Origin: Nonomuraea sp. NBC_00507
GTDB lineage: Bacteria > Actinomycetota > Actinomycetes > Streptosporangiales > Streptosporangiaceae
Assembly (NCBI RefSeq): GCF_036013525.1
Contig: NZ_CP107853.1
Span: forward strand, 8,556,001-8,620,000
Direction: 5' to 3'
Length of the DNA stretch: 64,000 nucleotides
Shown piece by piece: positions 16,705 through 24,884 of this stretch (its first letter is position 1; every line of letters starts with the position of its first letter). The position numbers and the translations under genes were made by a program. Under the pieces are notes generated by a model. The model searched no databases and had not been told where the DNA came from. It saw nothing but the letters and a program-made list of their open reading frames with translations.

Positions 16705-19275
16705 CTACGCACGTTCGTCCCTCGGGATGGATCGGTCGTCCCCGCGGGTCCATACCGCGATCGTGCGGAGCTCTTCGCGGGTGAACGGCTCGCCGCGCAG
16801 CGAGCTGCCCTCTGCCCGTACGAGCACTCGATAGAGGCCGGCCACGGGGGTGGGTACGGTCCCGGCGAACTCGCCGTCCGCCACTTCGGGCAACGGCATC
16901 CGGTGCGGCTTGGCGGCGGGCCCGCTGACCACGGCGCTGACCGAAGCCGTGTGCGCGAGCGGGATCCCGGCCTCCGCCAGCGACACGGTGAGCTGCGCGT
17001 CGCCGCCGGGGCGGCGCGAGGACTGCTTGACGGTGATCGCCATCCGGATGGCCGAGCGAGCCTGGACGGCCAGCGTGTAGGGCAGGCCGTGCGTCTTGAT
17101 CCGGTTGATCGTCTCGAAGTCCCTGCGTTCCTCCAGCTCATTGATGATCCGCTTCAGTTCGTCCGGATCGATGGACAGATGCGCCTTCCACTCCCCGCCG
17201 ACCGGCCCCGGCAGTGCCGGGCTGGGCAGGGCCAGCCGGAGCACGCGGTGGTTGGCCGTGGCGGCGAGCTGGGCGCCGTTGGTGTCGTCGATGCGGGTAC
17301 GGTCGGGCGCTTCGAGCGCCACTTTCAACGCGCGGGCGAACGGGGTGAGCACGATCACGTCGCTGCGGCTGTCGGCCTCGGTGAGCGGGTACGGCTCCAC
17401 GGCCGTCCCGCCGATCGGGACGAAGCCGTCCGGATCGACGATGATCTGGGAGTTCGTCATGCCCGCGATGATCTGGGCGTAGTACTTCTGCAGCCGGATC
17501 TGGTCGTCGGCGCCCGCCTGCCCGGTGAGCAGCAGGTACCCGCCCGTGCTGTCGACCAGGTCACCCAGTGCGGCGGGATTGAGCTGCTCGGCCGTGCCGA
17601 GACCGACGGCGAACACCCGTGCGGTGATCAGCGGCGCGACGTCGGCGATGAACTTCGGCGCCGTCTCGAACCCGTCGGTGAACACCACGGTGGCCTGCGA
17701 GCTGAACCCGGAGGTCACCCCGAGCTGCGTGGCGGCCGCCTCCAGGCCGTCGCCGATCGAGGTGAGACCGTTGGGGTCGGTGACGTGGTTGGAGATCGCG
17801 TTCAATGCGTTCGTCCTGCCCAGGCCGCCGATCGTGCCGCCCGCCACCTCGACGGGCATGGCCTCGGCGGCGTCGGTGTCGAACTGGATCACGCCCACCG
17901 CGTCGTCGTCGCCGAGCAGGTGCACGAACAGCGGCGCGGAGTTGCGCAGCACCTCGATCCGCTTGAGCCCGGCGACGCCGGACGGCGCGTCCATGCTGCC
18001 GGAACGGTCCAAGACCATGGACGAGGCCACGGTCGGCTTGGCGATGACGTTGGCCTCGATCGGGATGCTGAAGGTGTCGCCGGTCTCGGCAACGTTGACC
18101 TCCAGCGTCCCGGACGCGGACGAGCCCGCCGTCCCCGGGTTGAACAGCACCCACACGAAGACGTCGTGCGCCACGTAGGCCTGCGGGTCCGGTGTCACCA
18201 CGGTGGATTGAAGCAGGGTGACGGCCGGGTCACCCTTGACCGCGGCCTGGCAGGTGACCGGGCGGCAGCCGCGTACCCGAAGGCGCAACGCGCGGGCCGT
18301 CTGCTCGCCCTCGGCCACGTCCAGGAACCGCAGCGGAATGCCGGGAGCCGGGGCGATCTGCGTGACGGTCACCGGCAGCGAGTCGTAGCACGGCGGGGCG
18401 ACCACGGAGGCGTGGCGGCAGTTCTTCACCTCGATGTCGGTGGAGCCGCTGGTCCACGGCGGGATCGGCGACCCGAACTCGACCGTGCCGTCCCACGGCT
18501 GCAGGTTGTGCAGGATGCCTTCCGACCCGGTCGAGTTCGTCTCGTTCCCGTAGACCTGTGCCTGATCCAGCCGCCATTCCTGGCCCGGCCGGGTCTGCCA
18601 CATCGCGAACAGCCGGTCGACGTTGGAGTGCAGCAGGAAGACGAACGGGTCCTCGAAGGATGCGTGGGGGTTGAAGATGTTGCTCCCCGGCCCGAAGAAC
18701 GTGTGTGCGGTGTTGTGCGAGCTCTCCAGCGCGGCCCGGAAGCTGGGCCACTGCTGTCCCTGGGGCAGCGTGTCGCTGCCGGTGATGATCGTGGCGTCGG
18801 GACTCACCCCTGGCGCTCCGGGTGCACAGAACCGCTTGATCGCCGGGGGTGGGTCGGCGGGATTGCCCGTCTGGTCGCGGCTCCCCGCGAGCTGGTCACC
18901 GTTGTGGAGCGGCGCCAGCACGCCCTGCACCAGGCCGCTCGCCGTACCGAAGAAGTCGTCTGTCGTCAGGTCCACCGTGCCGCCGTTGCCGTCGTCGGCG
19001 GCGCGCGGGTCCTGGGTCCAGTCCCAGTAGTGCAGCGCCACGTCCGGGTCCACCTGTTGCAGGAGGCGTTCGTAGCGATTGCACAGCTCCCGGTGCCACG
19101 GGATGAACGACGGCCCTCCGTGGTTGTGGGTGCCCTGATGGATCTGGTCCTGCTTGTCCCAGTACGACACGCCGTCGGCATACGAAAGGAGATCCGCCTT
19201 CCGCACCGCCGCCACGAAGGCGTCGCGCTCGGCCTTGGTGAGATGCGCGATGTTGCGCCGCATCGGTCTGGCCAT
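16705..19275 (-). CDS. Tyrosinase-domain / von Willebrand factor A fusion protein
   Basis: An 856-aa protein. Residues 1-260 form a type-3 copper (tyrosinase) domain. Candidate CuA ligands are H46, H52 and H61 (HNHGGPSFIPWHRE); CuB ligands are H187, H191 (SSHNTAH) and H216 (LLHSNVDR). Residues ~410-610 form a VWA domain with an intact MIDAS: D423-S425-S427 in LDRSGSM, T505 in GLTSIGDG, D534 in FTDG. A beta-rich C-terminus (~690-840) follows. No signal peptide is seen, and the start at 19275 is not far upstream of the first copper motif, so the export route is unclear. A TAGGG-N4-CCCTA dyad lies 80-100 bp upstream. The enzyme could oxidise phenolic or protein substrates; the VWA part suggests adhesion (inference). 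Confidence 0.85.
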   Translation of the reverse strand: MARPMRRNIAHLTKAERDAFVAAVRKADLLSYADGVSYWDKQDQIHQGTHNHGGPSFIPWHRELCNRYERLLQQVDPDVALHYWDWTQDPRAADDGNGGTVDLTTDDFFGTASGLVQGVLAPLHNGDQLAGSRDQTGNPADPPPAIKRFCAPGAPGVSPDATIITGSDTLPQGQQWPSFRAALESSHNTAHTFFGPGSNIFNPHASFEDPFVFLLHSNVDRLFAMWQTRPGQEWRLDQAQVYGNETNSTGSEGILHNLQPWDGTVEFGSPIPPWTSGSTDIEVKNCRHASVVAPPCYDSLPVTVTQIAPAPGIPLRFLDVAEGEQTARALRLRVRGCRPVTCQAAVKGDPAVTLLQSTVVTPDPQAYVAHDVFVWVLFNPGTAGSSASGTLEVNVAETGDTFSIPIEANVIAKPTVASSMVLDRSGSMDAPSGVAGLKRIEVLRNSAPLFVHLLGDDDAVGVIQFDTDAAEAMPVEVAGGTIGGLGRTNALNAISNHVTDPNGLTSIGDGLEAAATQLGVTSGFSSQATVVFTDGFETAPKFIADVAPLITARVFAVGLGTAEQLNPAALGDLVDSTGGYLLLTGQAGADDQIRLQKYYAQIIAGMTNSQIIVDPDGFVPIGGTAVEPYPLTEADSRSDVIVLTPFARALKVALEAPDRTRIDDTNGAQLAATANHRVLRLALPSPALPGPVGGEWKAHLSIDPDELKRIINELEERRDFETINRIKTHGLPYTLAVQARSAIRMAITVKQSSRRPGGDAQLTVSLAEAGIPLAHTASVSAVVSGPAAKPHRMPLPEVADGEFAGTVPTPVAGLYRVLVRAEGSSLRGEPFTREELRTIAVWTRGDDRSIPRDERA

Positions 19276-19356
19276 GATGGTCCCCCCACCCGGGTTCGGA
19301 CACTGCTAACAGACCGACGCTACGGGGCAACGCCCTGTTCGGCCCCGGGGCACGAC

Positions 19357-19372
19357 CTAGGGATGTCCCTAG
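19357..19372. promoter_or_regulatory. Perfect CTAGGGATGTCCCTAG-type dyad upstream of the tyrosinase fusion
   Basis: TAGGG-N4-CCCTA with the same spacing as the central dyad upstream of the response regulator at 8957. It is embedded in a longer inverted repeat (GGGCACGA..TCGTGCCC, about 19348-19380) and lies 82-97 bp upstream of the tyrosinase-fusion start. It could be an operator, a hairpin terminator for the LVIVD remnant at 19394, or both. Confidence 0.55.
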
Positions 19373-19393
19373 TCGTGCCCGCGAGCCGTACCG

Positions 19394-19486
19394 CTAGAAG
19401 CCGCGCAAGCCGCGCGGTTTGACGATCCACAGGCCGGTGGTCATGTCACTGCCGAGGATCAACCCGTGCCTCCTGTCGACGAACAC
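19394..19486 (-). pseudogene. C-terminal remnant of an LVIVD-repeat gene (minus strand)
   Basis: The last ~30 codons of a minus-strand frame read RHGLILGSDMTTGLWIVKP, a typical last blade of LVIVD proteins (compare GSDRDSGLWIFRYTG in the gene at 11128). Homology stops near 19486, exactly where the opposite-strand LVIVD remnant begins. No N-terminal part exists nearby. Confidence 0.65.
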
Positions 19487-19840
19487 GCCCACACCTGCGG
19501 CGGGACGTCCCCTTCCGCGGGCGGAACGAACTGGCCAAGCTGGCGGGAGACGTCCTGGTCGTTCCGCGACCTGGCCCTGACCGCCTGGCACTCCGGCGGC
19601 CTGCAGGCCATCGACATCGCCGACCCCCGCCGTCCGGCCCAGGCTGGCTGGTACTCCCCTACGCCCCTACCGTCCGTCGCCATCGAGGACCCGGCGCTCA
19701 ACCGCGGCCCCAACAAGGTCACCATGTGGAGTTTCCCGATCGTCCGCAACGGCCTGATCTACGTCGTGGACATCCGCAATGGTCTGTACGTGCTGTCCTA
19801 CACCGGCCGGCACACCAAGCAGGTCCGTGCCACCCACTAG
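19487..19840 (+). pseudogene. C-terminal remnant of an LVIVD-repeat gene (plus strand)
   Basis: About 115 codons, ending with a TAG at 19838-19840, contain LTAWHSGGLQAIDIADPRRP, ALNRGPNKVTMWSFPIV and GLIYVVDIRNGLYVLSYTG, the closing blades of an LVIVD protein. The N-terminal two thirds, the signal peptide and a convincing start are missing; only an in-frame GTG at 19466, inside the neighbouring opposite-strand remnant, could start it. A fragment, probably not functional. Confidence 0.7.
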
Positions 19841-19857
19841 TACGCTCCTGAGCGAGG

Positions 19858-20979
19858 TCAGTTCCCGCCGGTCACCCTGACGACGCCCGCGAGATTTCGG
19901 GTGTGCACGGGCACGATCTTGACCACGTCCCCCGTCCTGGGAGCCTGGATCATCTTCCCGTCACCCCAGTAGATCGCCGCATGGGAAATGTAACCAGGGT
20001 TGGTCGGATCCAGCCGCCAGAAGATCAGGTCTCCTGGCCGTATCTGTGCGAAGGGGACCTGGGGACCGCTGGCGAACTGCTGGTGCGTCACCCTGGGCAG
20101 GAGGATCCCGGCGCGTCCGAACGCCCACTGGATCAGCCCGGAGCAGTCGAACGCGTCGGGTCCCTCGGCGCCCCATACATAGGGAGCACCGAGCTTGCTC
20201 GCGGCTGCCGCCAGGACCGCGCGGATCCGCTCGTCGGGAAGCGAACTCGGCAACCTCCTAGTTCGCGCAGGCGTGAAAGCGGGCTTGAGGACGACGACTT
20301 GAACACCCCGCGGCAGTTTGCGCGACAGGGCATCCTTGAGTCGGGCCGAATCGGCCCGGGGCGCGCTCACCAGCAGGGCGTTCTTCTGCGGGAGCCCCAA
20401 GCGCAGAGCCGTGCGCCTAGACACAACCGCGTCGACAATGCCCAGCCCCATGGTGGCCACGGCCCCAATTCGCAGGTTCTGGCCTGCGGCCTGTATCGAG
20501 CTGCCGAGCGCGAGCCCGCCATCGGTTTCCAACCCGAAGGAAACCGCGGCGTCGCCGGCGGCGATGCTCTGCCACAGCGAATCCGAACGCGCGGTGGGGC
20601 CGGGCGTGTACGAGCGGAACGACGACGGATCGACGCCCATGGTGGCCACATTCCGGCCCGCGATCGTCAATCTCGCAGCGTCGACCTGCTCGACCGCCGT
20701 CACTCCCGTCCGCCCGCGAACGCGCGCGACCACCTCGTCGGACAACGTACGTTCCCCGAGCACGAGAAGATGCGCCTCCCGCCGTCGCTTCAGCGGCGCG
20801 ACCGGTTCGACCACCGGTGCCGCGGTAGGAAGACTCCTGCTCATGGCGGATGGCCGCTTGACCGGTTTCGTGGCGTCGGGAATGGGCTCCATCCCGACGA
20901 GGACCACCACACCTGTTGCCAGGACGACGACGATCACTGCCGACAGCAGGTAGATCACCGAGAAGCTACTACGATTCAT
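19858..20979 (-). CDS. Membrane-anchored NlpC/P60 peptidoglycan hydrolase
   Basis: A 373-aa protein with N-terminal membrane helix (about 8-30, IYLLSAVIVVVLATGVVVLV), an extracytoplasmic domain (about 65-245) that looks like the periplasmic part of FtsX/MacB-type permeases, then an NlpC/P60 domain (about 255-373). The catalytic Cys is in DAFDCSGLIQWAF and the catalytic His in YISHAAIYWG, followed by QAPRTGDVV. A likely D,L-endopeptidase acting on wall peptides. A CTAC-N8-ATAG element 64-79 bp upstream resembles the BlaI-type boxes near 33 kb. Confidence 0.85.
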   Translation of the reverse strand: MNRSSFSVIYLLSAVIVVVLATGVVVLVGMEPIPDATKPVKRPSAMSRSLPTAAPVVEPVAPLKRRREAHLLVLGERTLSDEVVARVRGRTGVTAVEQVDAARLTIAGRNVATMGVDPSSFRSYTPGPTARSDSLWQSIAAGDAAVSFGLETDGGLALGSSIQAAGQNLRIGAVATMGLGIVDAVVSRRTALRLGLPQKNALLVSAPRADSARLKDALSRKLPRGVQVVVLKPAFTPARTRRLPSSLPDERIRAVLAAAASKLGAPYVWGAEGPDAFDCSGLIQWAFGRAGILLPRVTHQQFASGPQVPFAQIRPGDLIFWRLDPTNPGYISHAAIYWGDGKMIQAPRTGDVVKIVPVHTRNLAGVVRVTGGN

Positions 20980-21042
20980 CGTCTCATCAAGCCGTGCCGA
21001 CCCTGGTGCGTAGAGCCGAGATGATGTCCCCCTTATCCATTG

Positions 21043-21058
21043 CTACTACGCAATATAG
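21043..21058. promoter_or_regulatory. BlaI-like box (one mismatch) upstream of the NlpC/P60 gene
   Basis: CTAC-N8-ATAG differs by one base from the CTAC-N8-GTAG dyads found before the BlaI-family gene (32993) and the BNR lipoprotein (34372). It lies 64-79 bp upstream of the NlpC/P60 start. BlaI regulators often control wall-related genes, so the link is plausible but weak. Confidence 0.35.
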
Positions 21059-21073
21059 TGATGATGACCGATA

Positions 21074-22228
21074 TTAGTGGAGGCGCAGGTGTTTGCGCAT
21101 CCAGCGAGTGACCGGCGGAAGGGCGGCCAGACGAAGTGGCAGATCGCGCTTCAGCAGGTCCAGCCGGTTGGCGGGCGCATGGGAGCCGGTGTTGCGGCGG
21201 CCCATGGCCTGTCGTTCTTCGGCTTCGGGGCGCAGTTCGGCCTCCCATTCGCGGAGCGCGGCGGGAACATCGTCGGGGTGGCGGAGCAGCGCCGTGCCCA
21301 GGAGTTCGGCGCCTCCGACGGCCAGTGAGGAACCGTAACCGGCGAACAGCGTGACGCACCAGGCGGCGTCGCCGAGCAGCACCACCCGGCCGTCGCTCCA
21401 CCGGTCGGCGACGATCTGACTGACGCTATCGAAATAGACGCTGTCGGCGGACATGCCCCTGATCAGGTCTGGAGCAGCCCAGGTGACGTCGCGGTAGGCC
21501 TCGGTCAGCGCCCGTCGTGGCCCCTTGGCCAGTTCCGCGGCCGGATCCACGACGCCGTAGGTGAAGAAGGCCGCCGTCCGGCCCGGCCCAAGGTTGGCGA
21601 TCATGAAGATGTGACCGACGCGGGTGACCGTGGTGAAGGCGCGTTCACGTGCCCCGTCGGGCAGGTGGTCCAGCCTCATGGCGGCAACCACATGTCCGAG
21701 GTCGCGGCGGAAGCCCTCTTCGGGACCGAAAACGAGCTTGCGTACCGTCGAGTGCAATCCGTCCGCTCCCACCAGCAGGTCGGCATCGAGTACGGTGCCG
21801 TCGTCGAGCTCGACGCACACGCTGTCTTGGTTCTGCTTCACCGCGGTGAGCGTGGTGCCGAACCTGATCGCCACCTTGCCCTCCACCGCCTCATAGAGCG
21901 CTTCCTCGACGTCGCCCCGCATGAGCGTCAGCCCGCGGTCCCCGAGCAGGGCTTGCACGGCACGGTGCGGGACAGTGAACCGGTGCCGACCGTCGGCCTT
22001 CTTGTAGATCATGTCCACGGCGCCGAAATGGCGGTCGCGCAGCGCGGGCAGGACGCCCATGCGCTCGGCGGCGTCGTAGCCGCGGCCGAAGAACGCGACC
22101 GCGTATCCACCGCTCCGGCGGGCCGGGGCCCGCTCGATGACCACCGGCTCCCAGCCGATGCGGTAAAGCCGCAGCGCGGCGGCCAGCCCGGCGATACCCG
22201 CCCCGACGATGACGGCTCTGTAGGTCAT
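21074..22228 (-). CDS. FAD-dependent monooxygenase
   Basis: A 384-aa group-A flavoprotein monooxygenase. The Rossmann motif is VIVGAGIAGLAAALRLYRIG, the DG motif LLVGADGLHSTVRKLVFG, and the GD motif VVLLGDAAWCVTLFAGYG, where the usual GDAAH..P is altered to GDAAWC. It is similar to TetX-like and aromatic hydroxylase-like proteins. It overlaps the upstream DHA2 exporter by four bases (ATGA), so exporter and monooxygenase are coupled. This suggests joint detoxification of a small molecule sensed by the divergent TetR protein. Confidence 0.85.
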   Translation of the reverse strand: MTYRAVIVGAGIAGLAAALRLYRIGWEPVVIERAPARRSGGYAVAFFGRGYDAAERMGVLPALRDRHFGAVDMIYKKADGRHRFTVPHRAVQALLGDRGLTLMRGDVEEALYEAVEGKVAIRFGTTLTAVKQNQDSVCVELDDGTVLDADLLVGADGLHSTVRKLVFGPEEGFRRDLGHVVAAMRLDHLPDGARERAFTTVTRVGHIFMIANLGPGRTAAFFTYGVVDPAAELAKGPRRALTEAYRDVTWAAPDLIRGMSADSVYFDSVSQIVADRWSDGRVVLLGDAAWCVTLFAGYGSSLAVGGAELLGTALLRHPDDVPAALREWEAELRPEAEERQAMGRRNTGSHAPANRLDLLKRDLPLRLAALPPVTRWMRKHLRLH

Positions 22229-23637
22229 GATCCTTCCCTTCTGTTGTGCAGGACAACGAGTGCAATGACGACGACCACCGCCATGAGCCCGGCGGCGACG
22301 CCGAAGCCGAGGCGGTAGCCGGCGACGAGCGCCGTGGCGGACCCCACAGGCCCGTCAGCGGAGGCGCCGACCGCGACGGCGGACAAGACCGCGAGCCCCA
22401 GCGCCCCGCCAAGCTGGGCGCTGACGTTGAGCAGCGACGAGGCCACGCCGCTGGAAGAGGGCGGCACCCCCGTCAGCGCGGCCGTGGTGAGCGGGACCAC
22501 GATCACGCCGAGACCGAGCCCGACGACCAGCAGCGGCGGCATGACGTCCGCCAGAAGCGTGCCGTCGGGCGACAATCGGGTGAACAGCGCCAATCCGAGC
22601 GCCGTGACGAGTGCTGCACCGGCGATCACCAGGCGGGTGCCGAAGCGCCTGACCAGCCGTGGGCCGAGTGCAGACGCGGCGATGAGGATCACTGTCAGCG
22701 GTACGTAGGCCAGCCCGGTCACCAGCGCGGAGTAGCCCAGCACGCGCTGCATGTAGAGGGTGGCGAAGTAGAACACGGCGAACATCGCGGCGCCCCGCAG
22801 GGCCTGGATGATGTTCGCCCCAAGCAGCGATCGGTTGCCGAACAGCCGGAGCGCGACCAGTGGTTCCCTGGCGATGCGCGCCTCCTGGAGCACGAACCAG
22901 GCCAGCAGCGCGGCGGCGACGCCGAGCAGGACAAGAGTGCGCGGCGAGGACCAGCCGTTGACGTCGGTCTGCAGGACGGCATAGGCCAGCAGCCCCACAC
23001 CCGCCGTGGAGGTCAGCGCGCCGAGAAGGTCGAAGCCGCGAGAGGTGCGGGCGGGCTGTTCGCCGTCGCCGAGCAGCCGCCCGGCGACCAGTAGGAGCAG
23101 GCCGACCGGCAGGTTGACGAAGAAGATCCACCGCCAGCCCGGCCCGTCGGCGAACAGCCCGCCCGCGATGAGTCCCACGGTGCTCGCGGCCCCGGTCGCG
23201 GCGCCCCAGACGGCGAACGCTCGATTCCTGGGCGGCCCTTCGGGAAAGATCAGGGCGATCAGTGCCAGCGTCATCGGGGCGATGAACGCCGCGCCCATGC
23301 CTTGGACGGCCCGGGCCGCCACCAGCGCCCATTCGCTCTGCGCGAACCCGGCTGCGGCGGAGGCCGCGGTGAACAGCGCGACCCCGCCGAGCAGCACGCG
23401 CCGGTGGCCGTACAGGTCCCCGAGCCGGCCGCCGAGCAGGAGGAACCCGCCGAACACCACCATGTACGCGTTGATCACCCAGGACAGGGCGGCGGCGGAG
23501 AATCCGAGGTCGTTCTGGATCGCCGGCAGCGCCACGTTGACGATCGTGACGTCCACGCTGTCCAGCACCTGGGCCAGGCATAACACGCCCAGCGACCACA
23601 CGTGTCTGCGGGTCCAGACGAATTCGCGCGTCTCCAT
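22225..23637 (-). CDS. DHA2-family MFS drug exporter
   Basis: A 470-aa transporter with 14 predicted helices. Typical DHA2 features are LDSVDVTIVNVALPAIQNDLG in TM1 and GGRLGDLYGHRRVLLGG in the TM2-3 loop. ATG 23637 follows GAGGAG; the longer frame to 23673 would run through the operator. Divergent from a TetR regulator across a region with two adjacent palindromes, so probably repressed by that regulator. Confidence 0.9.
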   Translation of the reverse strand: METREFVWTRRHVWSLGVLCLAQVLDSVDVTIVNVALPAIQNDLGFSAAALSWVINAYMVVFGGFLLLGGRLGDLYGHRRVLLGGVALFTAASAAAGFAQSEWALVAARAVQGMGAAFIAPMTLALIALIFPEGPPRNRAFAVWGAATGAASTVGLIAGGLFADGPGWRWIFFVNLPVGLLLLVAGRLLGDGEQPARTSRGFDLLGALTSTAGVGLLAYAVLQTDVNGWSSPRTLVLLGVAAALLAWFVLQEARIAREPLVALRLFGNRSLLGANIIQALRGAAMFAVFYFATLYMQRVLGYSALVTGLAYVPLTVILIAASALGPRLVRRFGTRLVIAGAALVTALGLALFTRLSPDGTLLADVMPPLLVVGLGLGVIVVPLTTAALTGVPPSSSGVASSLLNVSAQLGGALGLAVLSAVAVGASADGPVGSATALVAGYRLGFGVAAGLMAVVVVIALVVLHNRREGS

Positions 23638-23655
23638 GGGGCTCCTCACAGCAGA

Positions 23656-23694
23656 GAATGAGCATATGCTCATTCAGTATGAGCATGTGCTCAT
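23656..23694. promoter_or_regulatory. Tandem palindromic TetR operator
   Basis: GAATGAGCATATGCTCATTC (23656-23675) is a perfect 20-bp palindrome. Three bases later ATGAGCATGTGCTCAT (23679-23694) repeats the same half-sites with an imperfect centre. Both lie in the divergent promoter of the exporter and the TetR gene. The pair suggests cooperative binding of two dimers. Confidence 0.85.
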
Positions 23695-23729
23695 TCTCTG
23701 TAAATGCTGTTCGGGTAGATTGGCTGGTC

Positions 23730-24329
23730 ATGTCACCGCGTGGCGTTGCGATCCCGGACGTACGACAGCAGCTCTTCGAGGCCGCCGAGCGGGTGCTCAT
23801 GAGCAAGGGACCTTCGGGTCTGACCGGGCGCGCGATCACCAAGGAGGCCGGGTGCGCCACCGGCCTGCTCTACAAGCACTTCGCGGACCTGGACACGTTC
23901 CTGGCCGCGCTCTTCCTGGACCGGGCCGGCCGGGCGAGCGCCGGAATGGCCAGCCTGCCCGGCCTGGCGGGCAGCGGTGACATGGTCGACAACCTTATGA
24001 GCGCCATCGAGACGCTGTTCGCCGGCAACCTGCTCGCCCTCGCCGGTCTCGCCATGGCCAGACCGTCCATCATCAGCCACCTGGGCGACGCGCTCGCCGA
24101 TGGCACACTAGAGATGGACGCCAGCGAACGCGCCTTCGCCGCCTACCTCCGCGCCGAGCAGGAACACGGCCGCGTCCACGCCGACGCCGACGCCGAATCG
24201 CTCGCCCTTGCCCTAGTGGGCGCCGCACACCAGCTCCTGCTCACCCGCGGGCCCCATGCACCCGACCTGCGCGACCGCATGCGCCGGACGGCAACAACCT
24301 TGATCGCCGGTGTCAGACCAAAGGCGTAG
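23730..24329 (+). CDS. TetR-family transcriptional regulator
   Basis: A 199-aa regulator. The N-terminal HTH is QQLFEAAERVLMSKGPSGLTG..ITKEAGCATGLLYKHFADLDTF; the C-terminal helical ligand domain is of ordinary length. Translation could extend upstream to 23658, but that would put the operator inside the gene, so ATG 23730 is chosen. No clear SD is visible. It probably represses itself and the divergent exporter/monooxygenase operon through the palindromes at 23656-23694. Confidence 0.88.
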   Translation: MSPRGVAIPDVRQQLFEAAERVLMSKGPSGLTGRAITKEAGCATGLLYKHFADLDTFLAALFLDRAGRASAGMASLPGLAGSGDMVDNLMSAIETLFAGNLLALAGLAMARPSIISHLGDALADGTLEMDASERAFAAYLRAEQEHGRVHADADAESLALALVGAAHQLLLTRGPHAPDLRDRMRRTATTLIAGVRPKA

Positions 24330-24884
24330 CAGGGAATTGCGACCGAGCCTCCTGAGCGGCCTGGCCAACCTGGCGCCCCCGCGGCACTGATGCTGAACGA
24401 GCACCGCGCAGACCACATGCGGCACGCACCGCCTAGGGCTGCCGGCTGCACGGCCATACGAGCCGGTGTACAAATCGGCGTGCTCGAAGACCTCCGCTCG
24501 CGCCAGTGACGTGGCCTACCTCCACACTTAACTCGTACAATACTGTTCAGCTTTCCAGTCGGCTTCGCGCCGGGCACGCCAGCCTTCATGCACGGCGTCC
24601 TCAGCGATGCTCCAGGCGGCGATGGCCGCCCACCACTAGATACAGACAGGCATGGTCATCGCCGAGGTACCGCGCCGGGGAGGCCTGCGCGTCCCGCCCT
24701 GACCTAGGGGTATGTGCATGAAGAACGTGACGCCTGCTTTGGCGGAGCGGACTCGCGTGGCGTGCAAGTCCCGCGCAAATCAGCTGTCGATCATTCGAGG
24801 CCCGCGCCCCGTCGCGGCGCGACCGCGAGTGAGGGGCGCGCCTTTGCAACTCCGTCGAAACCTCTACATCAGGAAGAGCGGCCC
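24330..24884. other. Intergenic stretch without a recognisable gene
   Basis: About 555 bp between the TetR gene and the amidohydrolase remnant. Both strands carry only short Arg/Pro/Ser-rich frames typical of GC-rich noise. A TACAAT hexamer at 24536 could be a -10 box, and CCTAGGGGTATGTGCATGA (24705-24723) resembles sequence beside the CsoR boxes at 31.7 kb, but nothing firmer is seen. Confidence 0.5.

Noticed and set aside
16903..19422. 839-codon plus-strand frame opposite the tyrosinase fusion
   Set aside because: Low-complexity Arg/Gly/Val/His-rich translation without domains; the minus strand carries motif-complete tyrosinase and VWA domains.
24740..24800. Possible tRNA-like sequence (GTGGCGTGCAAGTCCCGCG)
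   Set aside because: No cloverleaf with acceptor pairing and TPsiC arm could be formed.
24714..24884. Extension of the amidohydrolase frame to ATG 24714
   Set aside because: The residues are Arg/Ser-rich without family similarity; GTG 24885 with AGGAAG fits the family N-terminus.
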